Assembly (NCBI RefSeq): GCF_003946305.1
Contig: NZ_RHNS01000003.1
Location: forward strand, 62,001-126,000
DNA: 64,000 nucleotides
DNA from: Lacticaseibacillus porcinae
Lineage (GTDB): Bacteria > Bacillota > Bacilli > Lactobacillales > Lactobacillaceae
Direction: 5' to 3'
Positions 63,578 to 64,000 of this stretch are shown here, one piece after another. Every line of letters begins with the position of its first letter. Position 1 is the first letter of the stretch. A model generated the notes under the pieces. The model was not told the DNA's origin, did no database searches, and saw only the letters and a list, made by a program, of their open reading frames with translations. Position numbers and translations under genes: made by a program.

Positions 63578-64000
63578 TTAAAATGAATTCGCTGCCAACG
63601 CTGGTAACATCGCCTTCAGATAGTCAATAAATTGCAGATAATCAGCAACTGTCACATTTTCGTTGGGACCATGCGCTGCCGAATTGGCGTTGCTGATTCC
63701 AATAGAAATAATTGGGGCATGATTGACGGCATAAAAGTATGGCATTGGGCCAGAACCCGCAGAATTTAACACAACGCTGACACCTTCTGGGTAGTATTTG
63801 CGCGCCGCTGCCAGTGCAGCTTGAACCAGTGGATGATCGGGGTCACTACGAAAAGCGGGTTCGCCTAATAATCCTGAAATCTCAATATCTTCAAAGCCGT
63901 TGGCATCCAATGTTTGGCGCACCAATTTAATGGTATGTTCAACTGTTTGCCCAGGGACAATTCGAAAATCAAGTTTGGCCTCAGCGACATGCGGGAGGAT
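63578..64000 (-). CDS. M20-family metallopeptidase, C-terminal part
   Basis: The frame is open to the window edge; the first in-frame Met at 63925 is internal. The visible 140 residues are the C-terminal domain of an ArgE/DapE/dipeptidase-type M20 enzyme: AEAKLDFRIVPGQTVEHTI (dimerisation domain strand), VLNSAGSGPMPYF, ISIGISNANSAAHGPNENVTVADYLQFIDYLKAML (late metal His and helix). The substrate cannot be named without the N-terminal half. Confidence 0.85.
   Translation of the reverse strand: MLPHVAEAKLDFRIVPGQTVEHTIKLVRQTLDANGFEDIEISGLLGEPAFRSDPDHPLVQAALAAARKYYPEGVSVVLNSAGSGPMPYFYAVNHAPIISIGISNANSAAHGPNENVTVADYLQFIDYLKAMLPALAANSF

Overview
The window reads as chromosome of a lactic acid bacterium of the family Lactobacillaceae. 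It is of moderate GC and gene dense, with strong GGAGG ribosome binding sites and several GTG or TTG starts. It has a GH65 phosphorylase with beta-phosphoglucomutase, PepC, an intact comG operon ahead of a YtxK-type methyltransferase and acetate kinase, the cdaA-cdaR-glmM operon, and T-box leaders. I cannot name the species from sequence alone.

Layout. 1-6.7 kb: a cut Na+/H+ antiporter, a non-coding RNA locus (RNA-B), murB, exonuclease III, a DnaQ-like exonuclease, a small secreted matrixin-type protease, an MFS transporter and glycerate kinase. 6.8-12.5 kb: sugar metabolism (6-phospho-beta-glucosidase, HAD phosphatase, beta-phosphoglucomutase, GH65 phosphorylase). 12.7-20.5 kb: an amino acid permease, a membrane protein, ackA, ytxK and comGA-GG, all on the minus strand. 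20.5-23.9 kb: glmS behind NagR-like operators, a VanZ-like protein, and a YebC-type regulator. 24.0-31.1 kb is an accessory island. It holds an uncharacterised two-gene unit with a membrane-anchored first protein, an 870-bp structured gap, and a minus-strand set made of a HipA-like kinase, a 102-residue partner, two calcineurin-like phosphoesterases and a small protein. A divergent protein made of two copies of one repeat completes it. 31.1-36.2 kb: glmM, cdaR, cdaA and a single-domain acylating aldehyde dehydrogenase. 36.2-36.9 kb: RNA-A, a paralogue of RNA-B. 37-54.7 kb: housekeeping and transport (peptidases, OppA-type lipoprotein, gltX, permease, quinone reductase, Crp/Fnr regulator, YacL-like PIN/TRAM protein, radA, dut, pepC, gpmA, thrB) with a candidate type I toxin-antitoxin locus at 47.5-47.9 kb. 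54.8-64 kb: a ClC-type protein, a broken gene, a T-box-controlled proBA pair and a class A beta-lactamase-like protein. These are followed by a second T-box driving two tandem isocitrate lyase/PEP mutase-family genes, a 510-nt structured RNA (RNA-C), an unrecognised protein, a small RNA candidate and a cut M20 peptidase.

The most unusual content is non-coding. RNA-A and RNA-B have separate promoters and terminators, share sequence blocks, and share a GNRA hairpin with compensatory base changes. RNA-C has three perfectly paired, nested long-range helices. All three promoters have the same architecture, TTGCA(N) with a 17-bp spacer, and a CcpA cre-like sequence lies over each -35 box. This suggests a set of catabolite-controlled large RNAs. 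I could not match them to a known RNA family by eye.

Motif, helix and promoter calls were made by reading the sequence; no search, folding or alignment program was run.
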